Shown here: positions 23,301-33,868 of the stretch, one piece after another
Position numbering within the stretch: the first letter of the stretch is position 1
How the letters are laid out: each line of letters begins with the position of its first letter
Assembly: GCA_034336665.1 (NCBI GenBank)
Contig: JAPFBE010000013.1
Location: 17,649,056-17,713,055 of the forward strand
DNA from: Luscinia megarhynchos
Taxonomy: Eukaryota > Chordata > Aves > Passeriformes > Turdidae
Direction: 5' to 3'
Length of the DNA stretch: 64,000 bases
Made by a program: the position numbers and the translations under genes
Notes under the pieces: model-generated
What the model was told of the DNA's origin: nothing
Seen by the model: the letters and a program-made list of their open reading frames with translations, nothing else
Database searches by the model: none

Positions 23301-25522
23301 TCAGAGGAGGGGATTTGCCTCCAGGGTGGTGTCTGGGAGACAGATAAAATGCTCAGAGGAACCATGACTGCTCCTCAGGATGCCTCCCTGAATCCCAGCA
23401 ACTTGGCCTCGGGATGATCCCTGCATTTGGGAGTGGAGCAGCTGGTTTGGATGATGCTGCAGGATGGGAAGCCAAGATGCAGGTTAAGATGACTTCTGCA
23501 GCATGGCACTAACCCCTCCCTCTCTGGTACTTGCTTGAACAAGCACAAATTTAATTTCTCACACAAATGTCCCTGTGAGTAAGGACTATCAATCACTGCT
23601 GATCATGAGAAGTGAGATCCCAGAGCTGCTCCCAATTTAAAGCACATCATGCTACAACTGGTAGAGGCCACCCTTGCAGCTGGTTGGAAATGAGACCATG
23701 CTCGGCCTCTGACCCCACCTCCCCAAAATGGCACACAGAGAAGCTCCTTGGGGCTCTGAAATGCTGAGTGGACCCTCCTGCACTGGTCACCTTCACTCTG
23801 TGTCATGGTGAGCACCGAGTGATGGAGAGCTTTTTCTTTCAGTAAGAATGTGTTGAAGACATTCCTCAGATGACAAAAAGTTCAGAAATACGAAATCACC
23901 CCTCCCTCTTCTGTTTGTGCTTTCTTCCCCCCAACAAAAAGGGTCATTTCTGCAGCCTCTGCAGTCAGTAGGGATTTTACTGAGGAGCTCATCAGTCACA
24001 ATATATATAAACACAAAATGCCAGCACAGATCTGTCAAGTCTCTTTCTTGCTGCATGACGCTTACCTCTCTGTTCCCTCCCTGCCAGTCTCCTGCCTTTT
24101 CCACTCTTCCCTGTCTCCAGGCCAGCAAGTCACTTACTGCCAGTGCTGTGCCAAAGCACTTCTCCCTCTCTGGCAGCTTCACCTGGTGTCATCCTCCTCT
24201 CCTGCTGTCCCCTGGGGAGGGGCACTAGCAGGGGGTCACACACTACTGGGCACAGTGAGGGGAAGAAAATCATCCCAGAGGATTCCCAGGCTGCACCCCA
24301 CCCTCTGGGTAACAAAAGATGTGTCAGGCTTCCTGTGGCTTAAATCTACATAGGGTATTTCTGTACTCACAAGGGTGTCCCACAGCAAGGACTGGTGTTT
24401 TAATAAAGCTGCCTCCTGCTCCCAGGCAGCAGTCTATAGGGCAACAAAAGGGGGCTGCCCCATGCATCCCATGCCAGGGTCATCTGACATCACAGCTAAG
24501 CCTGTTGAGTATAGCAGGTCTTCAAGAACACTCATAGTTTGTGCTTCAGAGCTCTCCAGAGCAGGGTGTTTCAACATAAACTCCCACACAGCTTCATGAT
24601 AGGTTACAGAGCTTTGCTTTTATATGGACACTGGTTGTTTCCATGAGTAGCTGCAGTCTGGGTGAGAATGTGGAAATCCCTTTCCTCCAGCAGCCTCTGC
24701 TCTGCTGGGACATTCCCAGCCCATGGAGGGGAGATGCAGTGCTATGGGAAGGGAGAATGCCCACCACTTTCTTGGCTAGCTGTGGGCACATCTTTACTGT
24801 CTGCTCACACCTCCAGTCAAGCAGCAGTGGGAAGCCTCCCCCATATTGCACAGGTGCTGTTGTGGGAGGCAGTGAGAAATAACAGCCTGAAGGTCCCACA
24901 GTTAACCCCTTTCTAGCATTTTCCCTTCTCTTCCTTGCATAAACTGACACCTGATTTATGCAGAACTAGGAAAGTACAGAAATCAAAATGCAAAAGCACT
25001 GGTGGGTTTTTCTCAGAGGATACTCATGATTCTTTGGAAACTCGAATTTATGTCAAAACCCTCGCTTGCTCTCACTGTCCACAGATCAAATTTCACATAG
25101 TTTCATCTCCAAACTTTTCGTTTGTTTTGGGGTTTTTTTTTGGTTTTTGGTGTATGTAAGTCTATCCTCCTGTGTCACATCTGGAAATGCAGAAAGGGCC
25201 ACCAGTTACTACATGTGATTCCCTGTGACTCACTGTTGTGCTCTGCCACACAGGAAGGTTTCTGCCAAGGAGAGGGAATGTCAGGTACCATAGGAATGGT
25301 TACACAGCAGGTTAAACAGGCAGTCGTGCTCCTGCTGATAAGGATATGTACAACATGGAGAGGTCATTCACTTCTGTAGAAAACAAATAAAGCTGGCTGA
25401 ACAATCACAGTGTATCTTGGGAAACTTCCCAGAAGTCTTACTGATGTTGCACTCATCTCAGACTCCCAGAAAAATCTAACTTAAAGACATTAAGTACCTT
25501 AAAAACTAGGACTAAGCTACAT
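20381..25522. other. Non-coding unique sequence, nothing identified
   Basis: No gene or named repeat is recognised. Local GC-richer patches at 23340-23800 and 24050-24880 carry many short overlapping frames on both strands, the longest a minus-strand frame of 129 codons at 23793-24182, none with a recognisable motif. Short homopolymers occur (A near 22185; T near 22827). A T/G-rich word run sits at 25118-25152. Confidence 0.55.
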
Positions 25523-25536
25523 AAAAAAAAAAAAAA
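25523..25536. repeat. Poly(A) run, 14 nt
   Basis: An uninterrupted A14 homopolymer in unique sequence. No upstream retrocopy or SINE body is recognisable, so there is no reason to read it as a retrotransposon tail. Confidence 0.9.
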
Positions 25537-26399
25537 TTCTACAGCAGTCTCCTTAAGATATCTCTAACGATAGATTTCACATGGAAAAAATTAAGTTCCA
25601 CTTTTCTGTCCCACTCCCATTCAGTTCAGACTCCTCTGCTTCCCAGGGGAAATAAACAGCTTCTCTTCCTCCAAGAATATCTGAATTGAAAAAGCTCTTC
25701 TGTCTCACCACAGACTTCAGGTAAGGATCCCACCCTCACCAACCTCAAAAACTTCTGCTTATGGCTTCAAGAAAGAGAAGCAGCTCTTTATGTTAGGTCT
25801 AACAAACCTATATTCTTCTGTAAAAGTTAAGAAATGTAGCTACCATTTGGTAATGGCATGACTCCACAAATAAATTCATGTAACTAAATCTATCTGGATT
25901 TCCAAATCGTGCATAAAATGATGCAAAAATGGAATGCAAAAGTTGCAAAGATCAGAGAAAGCACATTTCTCTTACTCATATTTGGACCTCCATGTATACA
26001 TCAGTAGATTAGCTAGCTTATATATCATACATCGTGTTTCAGTTCATTTACAATTTAAAAAAAAAAAAAAAGCTGTTTAAATATTTTCTCAACTGTTAAG
26101 GGTGATTTCTTTCTTTAGTGCAAATAAAGTATTGAAGATGTAGTGATCTATTTGATACAGAGAGAATAAAAGATTTGAAGAATTTTAAATAAGAAAAACC
26201 CTATATGAACTGACTACTGTACACTTTTGAAATGTTTGAAATTTAAGGCTGATATTTTAGCCCTATCCCCAAAAAGTCTTCTAGTTAATAGCTATGCATA
26301 TTTATGTAATTCAAATTAGTTACTTTCATTCTCTTATATTGTTCTATGAATATAAGATAAACTTATGAACTAGGGAGATTAAAAACTATGAAAATACGA
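25537..26399. other. AT-rich non-coding sequence, nothing identified
   Basis: No gene or TE is recognised. The segment is strongly AT-rich and includes an A15 run at 26057-26071. It ends where the 3' end of a CR1 copy begins. Confidence 0.6.
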
Positions 26400-26890
26400 C
26401 TCAGAAACACAGAATTGTTAAGGTTGGATCATCCAGCCCACACCCCTGCCAAGGCAGGGTCACCTAGAGCAGGTGACACAGGAAGCTGTCCAGGGGGTTT
26501 GGAATATCTCCAGAGAGATATGCCTGAGCAGCCTGCTCCAGAGTCCAGCTAGAAAGTTCTTCCTCACTCTGAGGTGAAATTTCTGTGTTCTAGCTTATGG
26601 CCATTGCTCCTTGTCCTGTCATGGGCACCACTGAAATGAGTCTGGCACCACATCCTTGACAAATGCCTTTGAGATGTTTATATGCACTTATGAGATCCCC
26701 TATCAGTTTTCCCTTCTCTGGACTAAACAGGCCCAGCTCCTACAGTCTCTCCTCGTAAGAAAGATACTCCAGACCCCAAATCATCTTTGTAACCTCCACT
26801 GCACCCTCTCCAGCAGCTCCTAGTCTTTCTTGTATTTAGACTTGAAATTTGTTCCCTAGTCCATATAAAGAACTAAGGCACATAATGTTT
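26400..26890 (-). mobile_element. CR1 LINE 3' fragment, minus strand
   Basis: Read in reverse complement, this is a 5'-truncated CR1 3' end. On the + strand it begins with a degenerate tail (cagaaacacagaattgttaa), followed by the typical block ggttggatcatccagcccac, ccaaggcagggtcacctaga, gcaggtgacacaggaag, ctgcctgctcc-type words, ccttgtcctgtc, and then the aggcccagctc...ctctcctcgtaagaaag...ccactgcaccctctccagcagc series. Divergence is moderate. The subfamily resembles that of the plus-strand copy at 44.2 kb, which shares the gcaggtgacacagg / cacctgctccaggtg block. It has no coding capacity. Confidence 0.92.
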
Positions 26891-28443
26891 TGTCAGACTA
26901 TAGTGCACTGTATTTGTTCCTATTTCAGTAACAATAAAATGATTGGATGAGAAAGGAGAATCTTTTCTGCAGCTTCTCTGTAACTTTCTGTGTAGCCTAA
27001 TCACATTTTTTTGGTATGTAATATAAAGGAAATGTAGTGAGAGACAAAAAAAGCAGAATTTGGTATCTGCAGGTACCTATTATAGTCATCAATTCAACCC
27101 ATCACTTAAATGTGCCTATTTTAGCACTGGCTGAAGCCCTACAGGGCTTAACCACATGCTTAAGTTATGCATTTTGCTGTCTTAAAACTTGGAGTAAGTA
27201 GTAATGACTATATTTTACTTTGGTTTGTTGTTGTTAATATTGATAAATGTACTTGCCATTGCTTCTAGTCACAGTGTGCTGGACTGTGGCCTTAAATATT
27301 ACTCTAAAACCAGAAATCCCACTGAAGTGCTTTAGTATGTTCTTCCTAAATGGAGATACATAAATATCCTAATTCTTCTTCAATGAGATTGCCCCTTTGG
27401 AATTTTACTGCAGCTTTGCCAACTTCTTCGAACAACCTTCCACAGTAAATGCATCCTTGGGATGCTGTGGAGGTACCAAAGCAGGCTAGGACTTTACAAC
27501 AAGGCTGGAGCACAATGATGGCCACCAAAGGAAAGGTGGAAACACAGCATCAAAGCAAAATGGTAAAGAAAGCAATTGGGAGGAGAGAAATGGTCTAGGA
27601 AATGGTTGTATAAAGTACTCACAGAGCCAGTAAAATAAGCTGAGCATCCCAAGTCACCAAGTTCAAGAGGCTTTGGCAAGTAAAATGCATGCAACCAGTC
27701 CCAAAGGCAGGTCATCCTGTGTGACAACCTGACAGATCTTCAGAGATGTTTTATTTCCTAAGATCTTTCTATCACAAATATATCAGATTTTTTTGTGAGA
27801 AATATACTTTCACAATAGAGTAGTTTCAGGCCTTTCTCTCTCCTAGGACTTTGCAAGATGCCAGGCTGTGTGTGCACCCTCTGCTCTCCCCCTCCTTTTT
27901 CTCTCCACTCCCTGTTTAAGCTGCTTCTGCTTCCGAAGGAAGGAGGCATATTTCAAATCTCCAGGAAACAGGAGACTATCACAGCTCTGGTTTTCTCCAA
28001 AATTCAGATAATTGATTAATGAACTTTTCCTCTCTGCTCATTTGCAGCAGCAGGAGGAGATGGAGGTAATTATCACACTTGCAACTGGAGGTTCAGAACA
28101 GTGTGGTTACAACAAGCCAAAGGCTAGGAAAAGACATGCACATTACATGACATTTTTAAGTTTGCCAAGCCACAGGAATGAAAGGGCTATCAGCAACAAG
28201 TCCCCACAAGCTGTGCTGTTTGTGGTCTTCTACTTTCACACACTGTGTGCAGAAACCACAGTAACAGACTCCCCAGATAATTCCTGCCTCTGCATCCAAG
28301 CCTCCCTGTGTGCAATGCCAGGGTCACAGTGACTTCCTTTGCATTGAAGCAAGCAGAGTTATCTTTGGGGAAGGGACTTCAGAGGACAATTTGGCTGTAA
28401 TAAGAGCCATGTGTTTTTCCTGCTGATCCCAAGACACTGTTTG
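26891..28443. other. Non-coding unique sequence, nothing identified
   Basis: No gene or repeat is recognised. Scattered short frames occur, the longest 106 codons at 28012-28332 on the plus strand, low in any motif and not called. Confidence 0.6.
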
Positions 28444-28615
28444 TCCTTCCTTCCTTCCTTCCTTCCTTCCTTCCTTCCTTCCTTCCTTCCTTCCTTCCTT
28501 CCTTCCTTCCTTCCTTCCTTCCTTCCTTCCTTCCTTCCTTCCTTCCTTCCTTCCTTCCTTCCTTCCTTCCTTCCTTCCTTCCTCCCTCCCTCCCTCCCTC
28601 CCTCCCTCCCTCCCT
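28444..28615. repeat. Compound (TTCC)n-(CTCC)n microsatellite
   Basis: About 35 uninterrupted TTCC units (28444-28582) pass without a break into about nine TCCC/CTCC units (to 28615). The tract is pure polypyrimidine on the + strand and polypurine on the minus strand. Its purity over about 140 bases implies recent expansion and high length polymorphism. Open frames across it (28324-28700 minus, repeating KEGR; 28411-28635 plus, repeating LPSF) arise only because the repeat has no stop codons, and are not genes. Confidence 0.98.
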
Positions 28616-29440
28616 TTACAAAAACCCCAAAGTGATGCACACATGCAGGGTTGCAAACAAGCACCTCACTCTCCTGACAGCCACAGAAATCCTCTGACAT
28701 GACAGAAACTGTGCTTTAGCTCTGCTCCCTCAAAGGGTACTTGAGCCCAAGTGGGGAACCCAGAGGCACAGCTCTCCAATATCCAGGAAAAACATCCACT
28801 GGCCTTTATTTCCAGAGTGCTGTAATTTCAGCTTGTGTGCTCTGAGATCCCTGGCACTAAGGGGATTAAATCAAGCCTCAGCTTGTGGGTGCATTTGATT
28901 CATTTAGTAATCAATCACCCTAAAACATTCCAAGCAAAAAGGACGTTGTAATTTGTAACTAAGACCAGAAGAAAGGGAAACAAAATCAATATTAGAATAT
29001 AACCTAGTATGGACAAGGGTTTCTAGCAGAGGATTACAAATGGGATAAATACAAACATTTAGAAAACAATTACACAGAATGTTCAATGATCCTGGGATGA
29101 TCAATATCAAAAGAACTGCTGTACATGAAGGCAAAAGCCAAACATGACCCATAAGAACTAAGCAGGAGAGAATGCAAATGTATGTGTTTTGCTTTGAAAC
29201 TATGTTTTCAAAAGTTTAAAACACCTATAAAACCATCTAGAGTGTCTATAAACCCACTGAAATGTACATAAAACCACTACATATTTACTCAATGCATTTC
29301 AATGGTTTCAAAATTCTTCCTTGCAGCTTTAGAAGTGTGAGGCTTTCCAAAAGAAGTCCTTGCCAAACCTGATGCTTAAGATAAAGAAACCACTTTGTAC
29401 AGTGGGATACTTCCTTTCCTATCAGGTAAATTAATATCTT
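28616..29440. other. Non-coding unique sequence, nothing identified
   Basis: No gene, RNA or transposable element is recognised between the microsatellite and the T-rich tract. Confidence 0.6.
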
Positions 29441-29472
29441 CTTTTCTTTTTTCTTTTTTTTTTTTTTTTTTT
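29441..29472. repeat. T-rich tract with T19 run
   Basis: cttttcttttttc followed by 19 uninterrupted T residues (29454-29472). The pyrimidine content resembles a splice-acceptor tract, but the next bases (gtatgtgttattttc) give no AG at the expected place. Confidence 0.9.
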
Positions 29473-32400
29473 GTATGTGTTATTTTCCTCATTTCAATTA
29501 ATTATCTAGAAGCACAGTCAACTCAGCAGGGTGCCTTCAAAAGTTCCTACACTTCAGTGTTACACCACAGAGCAGAGTTTAACTAGATGATTTTATTAGG
29601 GAGCCAATTAACACTCAGATACCCCCAAAAAGCAACTAATCAATCTTTTTATTTCACCCCTCTGAAAAAAACTCTACATTGCAAGCCTGCAGTCAATACC
29701 CTGCTGCACATCAAGGATCCCTGCCAGAAAATACTTTTGAAGACGTGCAGTCCTGATTTTGAAGAAGTATTATTTGCCTGTTCTTGGGAAAGCAGCCACC
29801 CCTTGTTCTACTCCTTATCAATAGGCAGGGAACAAACGAGTGAAGATGAATTAGAGTGCAGCTTCAAATAAGTGACTGTGAGCAATGACACTTCTAGTGA
29901 GTGTCTTGAAGTGAGACTGGGGATGGGTTTGTGGCCTTATTAGGGGAGATGCAGTCTGAGCTACTCTGGACAAAAAACAGGACAGAAGAGATGAAGAAAA
30001 TGGAAGGTGTTTCAAAGGAAAATGCTGCCTTTTGTTAAAAAAATAAAAAAAAAAGCAACCAACACATTGTACAAAATAAGATAATTTTGTAGTGTGCAAT
30101 TTTTAGTAATAATGCTCTATTTACTGCCATGAGTTGGTGCTGGACTTCTTTTCTGTTTCCTTAAATCAACATATTTTGTCTGCAACCAGCTAGAATGGAA
30201 TTTTTTTGATACAGGTTTTATGTCTGGCATCTGTGTAATTCTGCTCTGACCTAATGTGTCTGTACAGGGATTGCACTAAAATGGTATTAGATGGCAGAAA
30301 ATTAGGTTTCCAAGAAGCAGAAATAGAAAAAAAATTCAATTTGGTGGAAAGTGAAATGGAAAAAAAGACGTAAGAAGTGGTGTGAAGGCATAAATTTACC
30401 AAGAAGGCACAAGCTATATTAGCTTGACCTGGGGTAGTGTATGACCTTAGAATTTAGCCTGCCACCAGTTTGCAGAGGGGCTGGTTCTGTCTTCCCCTGC
30501 TTCTGTCTTCTCCTACTGTGCCACTCTTTGTAGCATCAGCTGTGTTCCAAGCCAGAGGATGTTCACATGCTGGTATTTCAGTCCCATCTCTCCAGAAACC
30601 TGTCTCTTCTCCACAATGACCTTCAACTTTTTCCCTGTAAGGACTTCCATGCTGCACAGATATTTGCCAGTTGGCAAATTGCAGCTGTTGGGCTACAAAA
30701 CTCAAATGGAAAAAGTGAATTTAAACAGCAAGGTGCATAGAAGAGTTGAGAAAAATAAGATGGGTTTTTTCAAGATATCATATAGGAAAGCAAGTATGTC
30801 AATAAATTAAAAGTCAGGACAGACTCAGTAATAGCACTGAAAGGACAGATTTTCAATTTCTGCTTCAAGACACATACTGCAGAAAACAATCCTTCAGTCA
30901 CAAAAATAGCTGAAAGATCTGAAAAACACTTTTTAAACTTGCTGGCAATGTGATGAATTGCTGATAAATGGTCTCCAGTTCTAAAATGGTCCACTCCAAA
31001 TCTGGAGTCTCCTAAATGCTAAGGAAGGGGATTTGAAAATCTAAGCCCAGATTTCTTCACTTTTACAACAAAAATCCCATGAAACCATGATTTGACTTCA
31101 AAGAGTAACCCCTTTATCAGCAACCACAAGATATATGCAACTAACCCAACTGTTTGTGAGGCCAGTCATCCAGGATTAATTGTAAATAGAAAGAAATGGG
31201 CACTGCCAGAAGACACATTGTCCCACCTCAATAAAAACACACTTGCAGGGAGGAACCCATCCCAGGTGGTTAGCTTAGATAAGACACGTTTAGACATTTC
31301 ATTTCTTCACCCTCCAAAAGCTGTTCCATCTTTTTCTTGGGATTTGGCCTTGCTTTCTCTGCAGGTCTAAATTTTGTCTTTTCAATGAATGGAGAATGGG
31401 TGAAGTTCACCTTGGTTTTGCTTGGAAAGATTCACAGAGCTGGAAGCAGACACAAAGCAGGCAGCAATAGCAATGCCTGGCCAGAGAGATCAGAGCAGTG
31501 CTTTTGCCCCAGCTCTTGTTACAGGGCTGGAGGAGAGAAGAGAAGAAAGAAAAAAGCACAAACCCCAGTTATCTTACTGAGAGGAGCTGAGATGAAGCAG
31601 TGGAGGGACTGGGAAAACTAGGGCACAGTAGTTTTAGACACTGACCTTACCTGGGTCCTGCTGCAAGGGGAAAATGCAAGACAGGCACAGCCTTGGTTGC
31701 TGGAGATCTCAGCATCATAGAAGTCACCCTTTGGCAGCCTCCTGCTCTCTTTGCCCTCCTCTCACCTCATTATTTACTTTCTGGCAGTATCATGAGAATT
31801 GCTGCTATCCCTTTACCTAGCGTAGGTTAGCTGCATTTGAATTTTGCATGTTATTTACTGATGACCTTCACTTCAGAGGATATCTACTTTTTGTAGCCTT
31901 GCTGTGTAAAGACTGACAGCAACCTTCATCAGAGGATAATTTCCAAATGAGGAAAGTATCCACGTGGGACTGCCAGAAGCACTGAATTGATTTGTGCCTG
32001 CACCACAGGTCAGATTTAAACCCATTTTTCTTGAAGACAAACTAGACTGATTTATCCTCAGGGGCCTTACCCTCCAGTCTTTACAAGCCTCAAAACCCAG
32101 AAAGAAATGATGTATGTGCAGTTAGTACACCCATATCATGTGAGGGCAATTGATTCAATTACATTATAGCTACTGGAAACAAAACAGCCATATGGTGAGC
32201 TTTCTACCCCAAAGTAATGGATGCTTCACAGCCACAGCTCTGAACCCTGAGTTTCTTCCCTGCATGGATGCTGCCCCTAAGCAGACTTCCCTAGGGAAAG
32301 CTTTTCCTGAGCCATGGGACAAATCCACCTTCAGGTTGGGTAAAATAAGTATCTAAATCTCAGCACACTTCTCTGAAGCTTTATCTGAACTACCCAGAAC

Positions 32401-33600
32401 TCCTGAGTCTGCAAAAAAAACCCAACATTGACAATTTTATAAGAAAAGGATTTGGGTGTGTATGTGCGTGCAGAAACATATGTGCATGCTTTTTGCTATC
32501 TCTTAATTCTGGAAGAGCAAGAAATAGATTGAGATGAAAAGCAGTAACTATGCTCTGTTTTGCTCCATGTGCTATGCACAGAGCTGGCTCTAAAGACATA
32601 AAAAATTCAATCATGAGCCAAATCTGGCCTTAAATCGATCAAGCTCTGCCGGCTTCAATGGAGCAATTGCAGAGATGTACTCCAGCCGCTGCTCTAAGCC
32701 CACCCATTTTCACACCCTCCCTGCCTTCCAGCAGGCTGCCTAGGCTGCCAGCCCGAGATGGGAAATGCAAAGGAGCAGAGACATCTACAGAATTTGCATG
32801 TGAAGTAACATGGGGAAATTCAGCATAGCTTTTGAAACAAAAGAAAAAAAAGGTGGCAGAACAAATGAGCTCCCCCTTTTCCTTATAAAGGGAAGGCTTA
32901 GTTGGAGAAATTCTGTTCTGAGTATTTCAGCATCAAGCCAGGACTGTCTTACCAGGCTCAGATTTTCTACACATGAGCAAAACTCCCTGTGGTTCAGAAA
33001 AGCCCCACTATTAAAGGTAGCTCTGGGAATAGGTATGAGTTGTTCCTAATGAATTAAAAATGTGACAGCAGCTTTGGCATTTTTGTGGTTTTCTTGCTCT
33101 TTGGTTCTGACCATGAAAAGCCTCTGAAGCAGAGCAGTTAACCTCAGAGCAGGCAATATTTACTTGTACTTCCCAATACTTAAGACAGGAAATGCCTTAA
33201 ATGTTGCAAATACTGAGGTTATAAAACTGTAAATGTTTGCCTGTCAGAGGCACCTGACAAATTTTTACAACCCTCCACTGCACGCAGGCAGAGTCACCCT
33301 AGCACTTGGATTTTTTCCATCCTCTTCCCCTGTTTTGCAGAGGGATTTATAAAAAACACATGTTTTTGTGAATTTTGGTTTCAAGGTTGCTGTCCTACCA
33401 GCTCTACTTGTAGAATTGTGATTTGGATTTCATGGAATTCATTCTTTATCTCGTTTTGTTTTTCTTTTTTCTTGGATAGAGAGGGAAATATCTCAATTTA
33501 TGTTTTGTTTGCTAGATAAAGTCTCAAGACTGTTCTTCAAATATTTAAAAGAGAGAAATTCATCAAGTAACTTTTGGGAAGATTGATTTAAATAATTCAT
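29473..33600. other. Non-coding unique sequence, nothing firm
   Basis: No gene or clear TE is recognised. Around 32590-32760 there is a patch with four CpGs (aatcgatc, tgccggct, cagccgct, cccgagat) and the words gccaaatctggcc and cttcaatggagcaattgcag. These recall the 3' ends of ancient amniote interspersed repeats (MIR/CR1-like: ...gacttcaatgg...), but the match is too short to name a family. A smaller A/G-rich patch lies at 31530-31560. Confidence 0.5.
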
Positions 33601-33868
33601 TTTTACAGAATGATGTAAGTCCATGGAGTATGAAAAATGTCAGGACACAATGAATGCCACAGAAGCCTCTAAACACCATTTTGCCCTGGGACACCTTAAA
33701 AAAATTGGCAGAGTCTTCCTAGCTGGTTTCATTGTGAGCTTACTGGGTTGGGTATTTCTGTGCCCATTCTTGCACAGGCATCTCAGAAGTGAAAGGGGAG
33801 AAGCAGAACCCCGACAACCACCAGAAGTAGGTACAAAAAGCCCCCAGGTAGAAAACATAAGATAGAAA
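33601..33868 (+). other. Unrecognised 80-codon frame with a membrane-like segment
   Basis: An ATG at 33623 opens 80 codons to a TAG at 33863-33865. The predicted peptide has a hydrophobic stretch at residues 31-50 (VFLAGFIVSLLGWVFLCPFL) with basic residues on both sides (LKKIGR before; HRHLRSER after) and one N-A-T sequon near residue 11. That is the pattern of a single-pass membrane microprotein. The sequence upstream has an acceptor-like ttttacag ending at about 33608, but an in-frame TGA lies between it and the ATG. Position -3 of the start is T, a weak context. I recognise no family and do not call a gene. Confidence 0.15.

Noticed and set aside
23793..24182. Minus-strand 129-codon frame
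   Set aside because: It overlaps several plus-strand frames in a GC-richer patch; no domain, no splice context and no signal peptide.
25523..25536. A14 run as the tail of a processed pseudogene or SINE
   Set aside because: No retrocopy body or target-site duplication is recognisable upstream.
28411..28635. Plus-strand open frame of LPSF repeats
   Set aside because: Same microsatellite read on the other strand.
28324..28700. Minus-strand open frames of 110 and 113 codons (KEGR repeats)
   Set aside because: They are the translation of the TTCC/CTCC microsatellite, which has no stop codons in these frames; not genes.
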